Assembly: GCF_000497575.1 (NCBI RefSeq)
Contig: NZ_APJI01000026.1
Span: forward strand, 51,425 to 115,424
Direction: 5' to 3'
DNA from: Afipia sp. OHSU_II-C1
Lineage (GTDB): Bacteria > Pseudomonadota > Alphaproteobacteria > Rhizobiales > Xanthobacteraceae
DNA: 64,000 bases
The position numbers were made by a program, and so were the translations under genes. The notes under the pieces are model-generated. The model did no database searches and was not told the DNA's origin. It saw only the letters and a list, made by a program, of their open reading frames with translations. Positions 26,126 through 32,494 of the stretch are shown in pieces (position 1 is the first letter of the stretch; the number at the start of each line of letters is the position of its first letter).

Positions 26126-27565
26126 TTACCCGGCGCAGCAGGACAGTTTCTTCACGTCCCTGTCGAACGTCTGTGCCGCGAGCTTCAGGCCCTCGACGGT
26201 CGTGAGATAGGGGAAGATCGTCTCCGACAGATCATCAATCGTGAGACCGCAGCGGATGGCCAAGGCCGCAGTCTGGATGCTATCGGCGCCCTCTGGCGCG
26301 AGAATATGCGCTCCGAGCAGCTTGCGCGTTACCCCATCCGCGATGAGCTTGATAAGGCCCCGTGTGTCGCGCGCTGCGAGCGCACGCGGCACGTTGTCGA
26401 GCGAGAGTAGAGAAGTCCGCACGGCGTACCCGGCGGCACGGGCTTGCGATTCCGTCAGACCGACACTCGCCACCTGAGGGTCCGTGAAGACAATGGCGGG
26501 CATGGTGGTGTTGTCATAGCGCAGACTGTTGCTATTCAGCGCGTTCTTGGCCGCAAGCTTTGCGCCATAAGCCGCCATGTAGACGAACTGGTCCCTGCCC
26601 GTCACGTCGCCGGCGGCATAGATGCCGGCCTTCGAAGTGCGCATGCGGTCGTCGATGACGATCGCGCCAGACGATGTCTGCGCGACGCCCACCTCCGGAA
26701 GCCCGAGCGTTTCGGTATTCGGGGTGCGTCCTGTCGCCACAAGAATCCGCTCGGCGGTCAATATCTCTGGACCGCCGTTGCGAGTGATCGTGAGTGCGAC
26801 GCCGCCATCCTCGGTTTTGTGGACGAAATCGTAGGCCAAGCCACCCACAATCGTGATCCCCTCGTCGGTCAGATAGCCCGCGAGCGCCTGCCCGATCTCC
26901 GGCTCGGCCTCCGGCAGGAGGCGACTCCGGAAGACGAGCGTCACCGCCACGCCCGCGCGTGCAAAGGTCTGAGCAAGCTCAGCTCCAATGTAGCCGCCGC
27001 CAAGCACGATCATCGAGCGCGGTAGCTCCTTCAGCGACAACGCCGTCGTGCTGTCGAGAGGCGCAACCTCTGCGATGCCTGGGATGGTGGGTAGCGCAGG
27101 CCGCGCGCCCGTCGCAATGATGATGCGGTCCGAGACGAGGCGCTGACCGTCCACGTCGACGCCTCCCTCGACGAGGCGCGCCCGACCTTCACGGTAGGCT
27201 ATGTTGTTGTATTCGGGCAAAAGATCGGCGTACTTCGCCTGACGAAGGCTGGCGACTAGCGCGTCCTTCTGGGCGATCTGTGCGGCCCAATCGACCACGC
27301 GCGCGCTGCTTTCGATGCCGTCGAACCGAGCCGGGGCGGCGTCAGCGTGGTGCACCGTCTCTGTAGCTCGGATCAGCGTTTTCGACGGCACGCAGCCAAT
27401 GTTGACGCAGGTGCCGCCAATCGTGCCGTGCCCGACGAGCGCAACGCGCGCGCCCTGCTCGGCGGCAGTGATCGCGGCCGAGAAGCCGGCGGAGCCGGCG
27501 CCGACGACAACAAGGTCGTAGCGGCTGCTGCCGCCATTCATGCTCGGGGTACAGCAGTCGTTCAT
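26126..27565 (-). CDS. merA: Mercury(II) reductase
   Basis: 479 residues, a flavin disulfide reductase lacking the N-terminal HMA domain found in longer MerA proteins. The FAD motif is VVVGAGSAGFSAAI, the redox pair is Cys53/Cys58 in GGTCVNIGCVPSK, the NADPH site is IVLGGGYIGAEL, and the second FAD motif is GIYAAGDVTGRDQFVYMAA. The C-terminal vicinal cysteines that accept Hg(II) are in KKLSCCAG. It reduces Hg(II) to volatile Hg(0) in the cytoplasm. The start overlaps the stop of a 36-codon gene by ATGA. Confidence 0.97.
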   Translation of the reverse strand: MNDCCTPSMNGGSSRYDLVVVGAGSAGFSAAITAAEQGARVALVGHGTIGGTCVNIGCVPSKTLIRATETVHHADAAPARFDGIESSARVVDWAAQIAQKDALVASLRQAKYADLLPEYNNIAYREGRARLVEGGVDVDGQRLVSDRIIIATGARPALPTIPGIAEVAPLDSTTALSLKELPRSMIVLGGGYIGAELAQTFARAGVAVTLVFRSRLLPEAEPEIGQALAGYLTDEGITIVGGLAYDFVHKTEDGGVALTITRNGGPEILTAERILVATGRTPNTETLGLPEVGVAQTSSGAIVIDDRMRTSKAGIYAAGDVTGRDQFVYMAAYGAKLAAKNALNSNSLRYDNTTMPAIVFTDPQVASVGLTESQARAAGYAVRTSLLSLDNVPRALAARDTRGLIKLIADGVTRKLLGAHILAPEGADSIQTAALAIRCGLTIDDLSETIFPYLTTVEGLKLAAQTFDRDVKKLSCCAG

Positions 27566-27672
27566 GGTTTCAACTTTCGTGTGTTCGCATCCACGTTGCA
27601 GGAGTCAGGGCCGCACAGCAGACAATCGGAGTACGCCCTGCCCCGATGATGATGAGTTTTGCGACGGTCCAT
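27562..27672 (-). CDS. 36-residue His/Cys-rich peptide in the mer operon
   Basis: A short frame begins 13 bases after the merP stop and ends with a TGA that overlaps the merA ATG by four bases, so it is placed like a real co-translated gene. The peptide opens MDRRKTHHHRGRAYSDC and continues LLCGPDSCNVD: three consecutive histidines and a C-x2-C-x4-C pattern. That would suit binding of Hg(II) or another soft metal. It matches none of the mer accessory proteins that I know (MerC, MerE, MerF, MerG, MerD). AAGG stands 11-12 bases before the ATG. Confidence 0.5.
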   Translation of the reverse strand: MDRRKTHHHRGRAYSDCLLCGPDSCNVDANTRKLKP

Positions 27673-27685
27673 ACCGACGCGGGCC

Positions 27686-27973
27686 TTACTGCACGATGCG
27701 CGAGGGATAGCCGGCGTTGGTGGTCGCCGTAATGAGCGTCGGGACGTCCGTCCGGCTATCCTCAAACCGAACCTTTGCAATCGCAGCCCCATCTGCCTCG
27801 GATATCTGAACATCGAGCACGCCGGATACGCGAGTGAGAGAGCGTTTCACGATCGGGCCGCAGAGTTCACAGGTAGCGTTGGCGACATTGAGCGTCACAG
27901 TTCGCTCGGTGGCTGAAGCTGCACCGTAGGAGAACAGGGCAACGGTCAGGGCGACGAGAGGCAGAATCTTCAT
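27686..27973 (-). CDS. merP: Periplasmic mercury-binding protein
   Basis: 95 residues from the ATG at 27973 with AAGGAG upstream. The signal peptide ends near ASA, and one HMA domain with Cys35 and Cys38 (NATCELCGPIVKRSL) follows. MerP picks up Hg(II) in the periplasm and passes it to MerT. The usual G-M-T-C-x2-C is here N-A-T-C-E-L-C, a pattern frequent in the family. It follows merT by 17 bases. Confidence 0.95.
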   Translation of the reverse strand: MKILPLVALTVALFSYGAASATERTVTLNVANATCELCGPIVKRSLTRVSGVLDVQISEADGAAIAKVRFEDSRTDVPTLITATTNAGYPSRIVQ

Positions 27974-27990
27974 GGCAAGTCTCCTTGTTG

Positions 27991-28404
27991 TTAGGTGTCG
28001 AGGAAAAGGCGAGCAATGAGGGGGAAGCATACGGCGATGATGATCAGGAGCGTTGCGATCCACAGTCCGACCTCGGCGGTCCGACGAGATGACGGGCTGG
28101 CGCAGTAGGAGCCTTCGACGCAATCGGCCGTCTTCGGTTTGCGGTAGACGACATAGTAACCGGCGCCGAGGCATGCGACCGCGAGCCCGATAAACAATGG
28201 CTGATAGGCCTTGAGCGCGGTCAAATTGCCGATCCATGCACCGCTGACGCCGGCTAGGAACAAAGCGAAAGGCACCACGCAACAGGTCGCGGCGCCAAGT
28301 GCCGCCAAGATGCCGCCAACCGACAGCAGCGCTACGCTGTCAAAGCACTTCTGCGTCGGCGTCGCCTTGCTTGGCAGCACAGTCGCCTCGTCTCGCATCG
28401 TCAT
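27991..28404 (-). CDS. merT: Mercuric ion transport protein
   Basis: 137 residues with three hydrophobic segments. The first carries the vicinal cysteines Cys41/Cys42 (GAATCCVVPFALFL). A second pair, Cys95 and Cys101 (KTADCVEGSYC), lies in the cytoplasmic loop. MerT imports Hg(II) from MerP for reduction by MerA. First gene of the operon, read from the MerR-controlled promoter directly upstream, with GGGAG before its start. Confidence 0.95.
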   Translation of the reverse strand: MTMRDEATVLPSKATPTQKCFDSVALLSVGGILAALGAATCCVVPFALFLAGVSGAWIGNLTALKAYQPLFIGLAVACLGAGYYVVYRKPKTADCVEGSYCASPSSRRTAEVGLWIATLLIIIAVCFPLIARLFLDT

Positions 28405-28434
28405 TGAGCCCGCTCCCGCGATTGGTCTATGGTG

Positions 28435-28465
28435 ACCCTAGCGCCTGTAGCGACTACAGGGTCAA
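28435..28465 (-). promoter_or_regulatory. MerR-type mer promoter/operator
   Basis: Reading on the minus strand, the -35 box is TTGACC (complement of 28460-28465) and the -10 box is TAGGGT (28435-28440), separated by exactly 19 bases. The spacer carries the dyad CTGTAG-TCG-CTACAG (28445-28459). The overlong 19-bp spacer with a central dyad is the hallmark of MerR-activated promoters. It lies between merT and the divergent merR. Confidence 0.93.
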
Positions 28466-28498
28466 GCGAGAGTTTCTCACGGGTTTGTGAGGCCAATA

Positions 28499-28969
28499 AT
28501 GAACCAGAATGAAGATTTTTCGATCGGGGTGCTGTCAGAGCGCAGGGGAGTGAATATCGAGACCATCCGCTATTATGAGAAGATCGGCATTATGCCGTCG
28601 CCCGCCCGCAGTGCGAGTGGTTATCGCCTCTACGGCTCTGACGATGTGAGGCGGTTGCATTTCGTTCGTCGCGGTCGGGAACTTGGATTTGCTCTCGACG
28701 AGTTGCGGGGATTGCTGCGTCTTGTCGATGGGCACACCTACAGTTGCGAGGAGGTACATGCGCTCACAGTCGAGCATCTCACGGATATTCGTCAGAAGAT
28801 CGTTGATTTGCGACGTCTCGAACGAGTGATGTCGGACATGGCTGCACAGTGCACGCGGGATCAGGTTCCGGAGTGTCCGATCATCGATGCGCTGTTCGAG
28901 ATGATGCCCGTCGCAAGACAAACGCGTCGACCCAGCGCTCGCACCGTAAAAGGCACTTCACCACGATGA
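28499..28969 (+). CDS. merR: Mercury-responsive transcriptional regulator
   Basis: 156 residues from the ATG at 28499 (GAGG 6 bases upstream). The MerR helix-turn-helix reads FSIGVLSERRGVNIETIRYY with EKIGIMPSP. The three metal-binding cysteines of Hg-type MerR are present as Cys83 (YSCEEVH), Cys118 and Cys126 (AAQCTRDQVPECP). It represses and, with Hg(II), activates the divergent merTP-merA transcript. A basic C-terminal tail (TRRPSARTVKGTSPR) extends beyond the usual end. Confidence 0.96.
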   Translation: MNQNEDFSIGVLSERRGVNIETIRYYEKIGIMPSPARSASGYRLYGSDDVRRLHFVRRGRELGFALDELRGLLRLVDGHTYSCEEVHALTVEHLTDIRQKIVDLRRLERVMSDMAAQCTRDQVPECPIIDALFEMMPVARQTRRPSARTVKGTSPR

Positions 28970-29108
28970 ATATGCCGACTTCGATGCTCTTGGTCGGCAA
29001 TTGGAACAATGAATAACCGCCAATGTTGGGAAGTCACCTCTGGGCTACGACCTACATTCCGACCGAGCAAATTTCGAGTGCCCCCCCCCGAAACTCTGTG
29101 GCTTTTAT

Positions 29109-29372
29109 CTAACCAGGTCGACCTTTCTGCGTCGGATTCTTCTCGTCACGCCGATCGTTCTTGCTCTGCATCATTCGATTGCAGTTCTCCATCATCTGGT
29201 TCATCTGGCCCATCATACCCATCATTGCTTTCATATCACCGCTCATCATGCCGTGATCGCTGGCCTGCGGAGTCGATGGCGTCGGCGTATCTTGGGCGCG
29301 AGCAACGGGACCAAGAGCCAAGCCTGTTCCAACGGCGAACAAAACAACTGCTAATGTTGCAACTGTTTTCAT
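29109..29372 (-). CDS. Small exported Met-rich protein
   Basis: 87 residues from the ATG at 29372 with GAGGAG upstream. A signal peptide (to ARAQ) is followed by a region dense in methionine: HGMMSGDMKAMMGMMGQMNQ, then MMENCNRMM, and a basic tail. Clustered Met residues with a His and a Cys bind Cu(I)/Ag(I) in periplasmic copper proteins, so it is probably a periplasmic copper sponge or chaperone. It is the last of a set of small minus-strand genes downstream of the SigF-type promoter at 30263-30288. Confidence 0.75.
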   Translation of the reverse strand: MKTVATLAVVLFAVGTGLALGPVARAQDTPTPSTPQASDHGMMSGDMKAMMGMMGQMNQMMENCNRMMQSKNDRRDEKNPTQKGRPG

Positions 29373-29453
29373 GGAAGATTCTCCTCTCTGTTCCAATTTA
29401 CGAATGAACCGACGTGCGTCTGCGCGCGCCAGTCAATCGGTTCGGTCGCGCAT

Positions 29454-29765
29454 CTATTGTTGCGGTTCAAGCGGCTTACCTGATCGAGATGGTAGGATCT
29501 TGGTTGACTCCGTACCTGGATCATTTGGCGATTGCGCCCCGTGTTTCATGCACATGAACATCATCAACATGCAGGGGAGAAACGCCAGGACAGGAAGGAA
29601 CCCCGCTGCTGCCAGCCAGTTCCAGTTCAACGCAACACCAGCAGCAACTCCCGCGCCCGAGAAGAGATACAGCGCCAAGCGATACCGAGTGAAATAGCTG
29701 GTCACAGTATCGCGCGGTCGATCGCCTGACCCGCGGGTGTTTGCGTTGTGATCAATCAAGGTCAT
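29454..29765 (-). CDS. Small membrane protein, DUF2933-like
   Basis: 103 residues with two adjacent hydrophobic segments (LALYLFSGAGVAAGVAL; AAAGFLPVLAFLPCMLMMFM) and then CMKHG, which resembles the C-terminal end of DUF2933 membrane proteins found beside metal-efflux genes. The assignment is by eye only. Its ATG overlaps the stop of the preceding 47-codon gene by four bases. Role unknown, possibly inner-membrane metal handling. Confidence 0.6.
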   Translation of the reverse strand: MTLIDHNANTRGSGDRPRDTVTSYFTRYRLALYLFSGAGVAAGVALNWNWLAAAGFLPVLAFLPCMLMMFMCMKHGAQSPNDPGTESTKILPSRSGKPLEPQQ

Positions 29766-29905
29766 CCAATTGCTCTTCCGTTTGGTGAAAATGCAGAGTG
29801 AATCGGTTGCAACGATTGGTCCGGATCCGCAACCGGTTCTGGCTTCAGACCACTCACTGGAGGCTCATCAATGATGAGCTGCGTATTTTGGATAGCGCGC
29901 ATCAT
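29762..29905 (-). CDS. 47-residue hypothetical protein, coupled on both sides
   Basis: The ATG at 29905 overlaps the stop of the upstream 102-codon gene (ATGA), and its own TGA overlaps the next ATG at 29765, so the reading frame is fixed by both neighbours. GAGGG stands directly upstream. The product begins MMRAIQNTQLIIDEPPVSG and is proline-rich and hydrophilic, with no signal peptide or known domain. It is short enough to be missed by automated annotation. Confidence 0.55.
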   Translation of the reverse strand: MMRAIQNTQLIIDEPPVSGLKPEPVADPDQSLQPIHSAFSPNGRAIG

Positions 29906-30210
29906 TTCCCTCTTGTGCGTATCATCGGAGATTTCGGACCTCCTTGATAGCGCCAAACGTATCCGCCACTCTGGACCGTCGCCGCCGCTTGGGAACTGAC
30001 CTTCGGCGCTATCTGGGAACGTGGCTTCCTTCGGTCGAATGCAAACGCTGAAGCCAAGTCGCCTTGCGAGCGACCAGCGTTGTAGGCGCTCGGCCTGGCC
30101 TCATTTGGCCAATAGCTCTTGTCGGTAATTGTCGATCCCGCGTGGGCCGTTGCTGATATCGCTACAAGTGGCAGCAAGAGCGAAATCGTGAGAAAGTGTT
30201 TCGTTAACAT
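29902..30210 (-). CDS. Exported 102-residue hypothetical protein under SigF-type promoter
   Basis: Starts at the ATG at 30210 with AAGGAG 7 bases upstream; the longer open frame to 30453 lies inside nrsF. A signal peptide (LTISLLLPLVAISATAHA) precedes a soluble domain with SYWPNEARPSAYNAGRS and GGYVWRYQGGPKSP. I do not recognise the family. A perfect GTAACC-N16-CGAA promoter lies just upstream, so it is likely to be under the adjacent ECF sigma factor. First gene of a three-gene chain. Confidence 0.75.
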   Translation of the reverse strand: MLTKHFLTISLLLPLVAISATAHAGSTITDKSYWPNEARPSAYNAGRSQGDLASAFAFDRRKPRSQIAPKVSSQAAATVQSGGYVWRYQGGPKSPMIRTRGK

Positions 30211-30262
30211 TGTCCGGCTCCTTGTCATTGTGAAGCGTGTCTCATGCGCTTCTACAAATGAG

Positions 30263-30288
30263 TTCGGAGCAAATCGTCGGCCGGTTAC
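30263..30288 (-). promoter_or_regulatory. SigF-type ECF promoter GTAACC-N16-CGAA
   Basis: On the minus strand GTAACC (complement of 30283-30288) is followed after exactly 16 bases by CGAA (complement of 30263-30266). This is the consensus reported for Caulobacter SigF, from memory. It lies 53 bases before the start at 30210 and is identical in both boxes and spacing to the element at 31542-31567. Confidence 0.8.
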
Positions 30289-30325
30289 ACACTCACGGTG
30301 ACGTGAAAACGACCACCAAGGCCCG

Positions 30326-30967
30326 TTACCACCGCAACAAGCGCGGCCCCAATATTGCGCCTGCGAAGGTGCAAAGGGCGATCGTGCCACCGTACCAGAC
30401 CGCAACAAATGGCAATGAATCGTCCATGCAATGAAGCGCATAAGCCATCGCACTCACGCCGCCAGCAATGAGGCCGGCGAAGGCGCCTGTGCGGGCGAGA
30501 TCCGTTGGGGCAGCCCTTCGCACCGCCCAGATGGTAATTGCGAAAGGCACGGTTGCGATGATCGGAATCGAGAGAAGGCATTCAAGCCACTGATCGCCGA
30601 TGATCATTTTGTCCCAGTAGGAACTCGGCGCAAAAGCAAGGCTGATTGCGGCAAGTAACACAATCGCGAGGAACGGCATTGCAACCAAAATCGACGAGGT
30701 TCTTCGCTCCCCTCCGGGGCGCGCCAGCCTTGTGAGATAGATCGACGCGACGCCGACAATCCCCACCGTGAACGCGAGCTTCAGGAGGAGAAAAATCAAG
30801 GCGCGGGCCGTCATCAGGTCTGTGCGGACACCTAGTCCGACGAGCATGATGCCGAGTGCCGCCACTGTTCCAGCCGCAAGCGCAATGCAAACCGTCCGAA
30901 CGACCAATCTGCGGTCTACCGGCTCTGCGTTCGCACTTAGTATGGCAACCAAGTCATCCGTCTTCAT
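30326..30967 (-). CDS. nrsF: NrsF-family (DUF1109) membrane anti-sigma factor
   Basis: 213 residues from the ATG at 30967, which overlaps the sigma-factor stop (ATGA). Six hydrophobic segments are visible, beginning at LVVRTVCIALAAGTVAALG. The two cysteines of the family, Cys130 (QWLECLLSIP) and Cys180 (ALHCMDDSLPFV), fall at nearly the positions (131 and 181) described for Caulobacter NrsF, where they sense thiophilic metals and release SigF. Metal-dependent derepression is therefore the expected mechanism in this setting. Confidence 0.9.
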   Translation of the reverse strand: MKTDDLVAILSANAEPVDRRLVVRTVCIALAAGTVAALGIMLVGLGVRTDLMTARALIFLLLKLAFTVGIVGVASIYLTRLARPGGERRTSSILVAMPFLAIVLLAAISLAFAPSSYWDKMIIGDQWLECLLSIPIIATVPFAITIWAVRRAAPTDLARTGAFAGLIAGGVSAMAYALHCMDDSLPFVAVWYGGTIALCTFAGAILGPRLLRW

Positions 30968-31521
30968 GTTCTGGTTTCCCGGGCAATCAAGGCAGCCAGT
31001 GTTTTGAGCCCACGATGAATGTTCACTTTTACGGCCGATTCCGAGATACCGCATCGGTCTGCCGCTTCAGCTATGCTCTGTCCGTCCAGTTTTACAGCCT
31101 CGATGGCGCATCGCATGTTTTTCGGCAACCGCTCCATGAGCCGTCTGACGTCGTGTGTGCTCTCGGCGCTGACATTGTCGTCATGTGCCATGATCAGATC
31201 GGCCTCATCGATAGGCACATCAGCGAACGACGCGCGAGTTCGACGCAGGAAATCGATCAACTTGTAGCGCGCGATCGCATGCACCCACGGTGTAAGCGGC
31301 TCCGTGGGGTCATAGGTATGTCGCTTGATGTGAATCGCCAATACCGCTTCCTGAACCAGATCTTCAGCCTCTGCCGCGCCTCTTCCAATGCCCGCAAATT
31401 TGCCTTTGTAATATGCGCGCAGACGGCGGCTCAATCGCTCAAGCAGCGCGCGGTGTGAGGCCGCGTCGCCATCCAGGCTTGCAAGCATCAGTGCCTTGAG
31501 TTCGATTTCGTTGGTCGTCAT
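30964..31521 (-). CDS. ECF sigma factor, SigF type
   Basis: 185 residues with sigma region 2 (EDLVQEAVLAIHIKRHTY, TPWVHAIARYKLIDFLRRT) and region 4 (LDGQSIAEAADRCGISESA with VKVNIHRGLKTL). It is translationally coupled to its membrane anti-sigma NrsF. A GTAACC-N16-CGAA promoter in front of it indicates autoregulation. In Caulobacter the homologous pair responds to chromate and cadmium. Here it sits in the middle of mercury and copper genes, so a copper or mercury signal is plausible but unproven. Confidence 0.92.
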   Translation of the reverse strand: MTTNEIELKALMLASLDGDAASHRALLERLSRRLRAYYKGKFAGIGRGAAEAEDLVQEAVLAIHIKRHTYDPTEPLTPWVHAIARYKLIDFLRRTRASFADVPIDEADLIMAHDDNVSAESTHDVRRLMERLPKNMRCAIEAVKLDGQSIAEAADRCGISESAVKVNIHRGLKTLAALIARETRT

Positions 31522-31541
31522 ACTTGCATTATCTCTATGAG

Positions 31542-31567
31542 TTCGCTGATCCAGCCGGTTTGGTTAC
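31542..31567 (-). promoter_or_regulatory. SigF-type autoregulatory promoter GTAACC-N16-CGAA
   Basis: On the minus strand GTAACC (31562-31567) and CGAA (31542-31545) are separated by exactly 16 bases, 20 bases before the sigma-factor start. The two boxes and the spacing are the same as at 30263-30288. Confidence 0.8.
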
Positions 31568-31641
31568 AGTTGACGGCGCTATCAATGGAAAAATAGTTGG
31601 CCCGCTGCCGCGCCGTTGTCGATTGATGGGCTTGGAGCTCA

Positions 31642-32355
31642 TCAACATTGCGGTGAGATGGCCCCGCTAATCTCTTCTGGTGCGGCAAAGATCACGTCAG
31701 CCCTGTCTCCCATCATTCCGGCCGCCACGATCGCCGGAGCGCCCTTCTGTGGCCCATCGTCACTCACGTCGGTCTTGAATCTCAGATTTCGCTCCCAGAA
31801 ATCGCGCGTTTTTCCATCCGCGGTGATCACCCGGTAGGTGTCTCGGCAGTGCGTGATCGCCGTCACCCGTTGGTCAGACTCGAGTTTTTTGAGATTTGGG
31901 ACCGCACCACCACCCATCATGCCCATCATCATTCCGCCCATTTGATTGCCGCGTTGCGCAATCGATGGCGGAGCGTGACCGGGCTGGGTCGCATCCTTGA
32001 GAAACGCCAGAAGATCACCGCGCCGTCCCGCGTCCTTCACGCCGGAGAACGGCATCGTGTTGCCAGGAATGAGGTGTTGCGGATCCCGAAGCCACTCGTT
32101 GAGCGTGGCGTCGTCCCAAGTAATTCCCGACGACTTCAACGCCTGTGAATACCGACTGAAGCTCGGCAGCATGCCGGCCTTTCGGTTCCATAGATCGGCG
32201 AGACTTGGTCCCGTCATGTTTCGGTCCGGTTCCAGCGAGTGGCATGGCGCACAGGCCTGGAAACTCCGTTGGCCACGGGATGCGTCGCCTAGCTGTGCCT
32301 GTGCAGAGGGCAGGAACGCGCCTGTCACCAATGCGATCATGATCAATCTGTTCAT
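31642..32355 (-). CDS. Periplasmic cytochrome c with C-terminal extension
   Basis: 237 residues from the ATG at 32355 with GGGAGG upstream. A signal peptide ends at AQAQ. One class I cytochrome c domain carries heme motif C35-A-P-C38-H39 and the axial Met in LIPGNTMPFSG. After residue 120 a Met-rich linker (GGMMMGMMGGG) leads to a domain of about 80 residues with a Cys (AITHCRDTYRV) that I do not recognise. It could take electrons from copper oxidation by the nearby multicopper oxidases (inference). Its start overlaps the stop of a 44-residue membrane protein. Confidence 0.85.
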   Translation of the reverse strand: MNRLIMIALVTGAFLPSAQAQLGDASRGQRSFQACAPCHSLEPDRNMTGPSLADLWNRKAGMLPSFSRYSQALKSSGITWDDATLNEWLRDPQHLIPGNTMPFSGVKDAGRRGDLLAFLKDATQPGHAPPSIAQRGNQMGGMMMGMMGGGAVPNLKKLESDQRVTAITHCRDTYRVITADGKTRDFWERNLRFKTDVSDDGPQKGAPAIVAAGMMGDRADVIFAAPEEISGAISPQC

Positions 32356-32486
32356 CGCCGACCTCCCTTGTCTCCATAAAACAGATATTTGACGAGTGCT
32401 GCTGCCGATAGGATCAAAACAACGATGATCAGCAGCCACAAAAGCCCCATGCCCCATATCATTCCAGGCGCCATACCATTCATCAT
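32352..32486 (-). CDS. 44-residue membrane protein between cusA and cytochrome c
   Basis: Begins at the ATG at 32486, 8 bases after the cusA stop, and ends with a TGA overlapping the cytochrome start (ATGA). It is Met-rich at the N-terminus (MMNGMAPGMIWGMG) with one strong membrane helix (LLWLLIIVVLILSAAALVKY) and a basic cytoplasmic end. The topology suggests a small accessory subunit of the RND pump or an anchor for the cytochrome. Neither role is demonstrated. Confidence 0.65.
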   Translation of the reverse strand: MMNGMAPGMIWGMGLLWLLIIVVLILSAAALVKYLFYGDKGGRR

Positions 32487-32494
32487 GGTTCACC

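Noticed and set aside
29081..29089. Run of nine C bases, possible phase-variable tract
   Set aside because: It is intergenic, downstream of the Met-rich gene and not within a promoter of any called gene.
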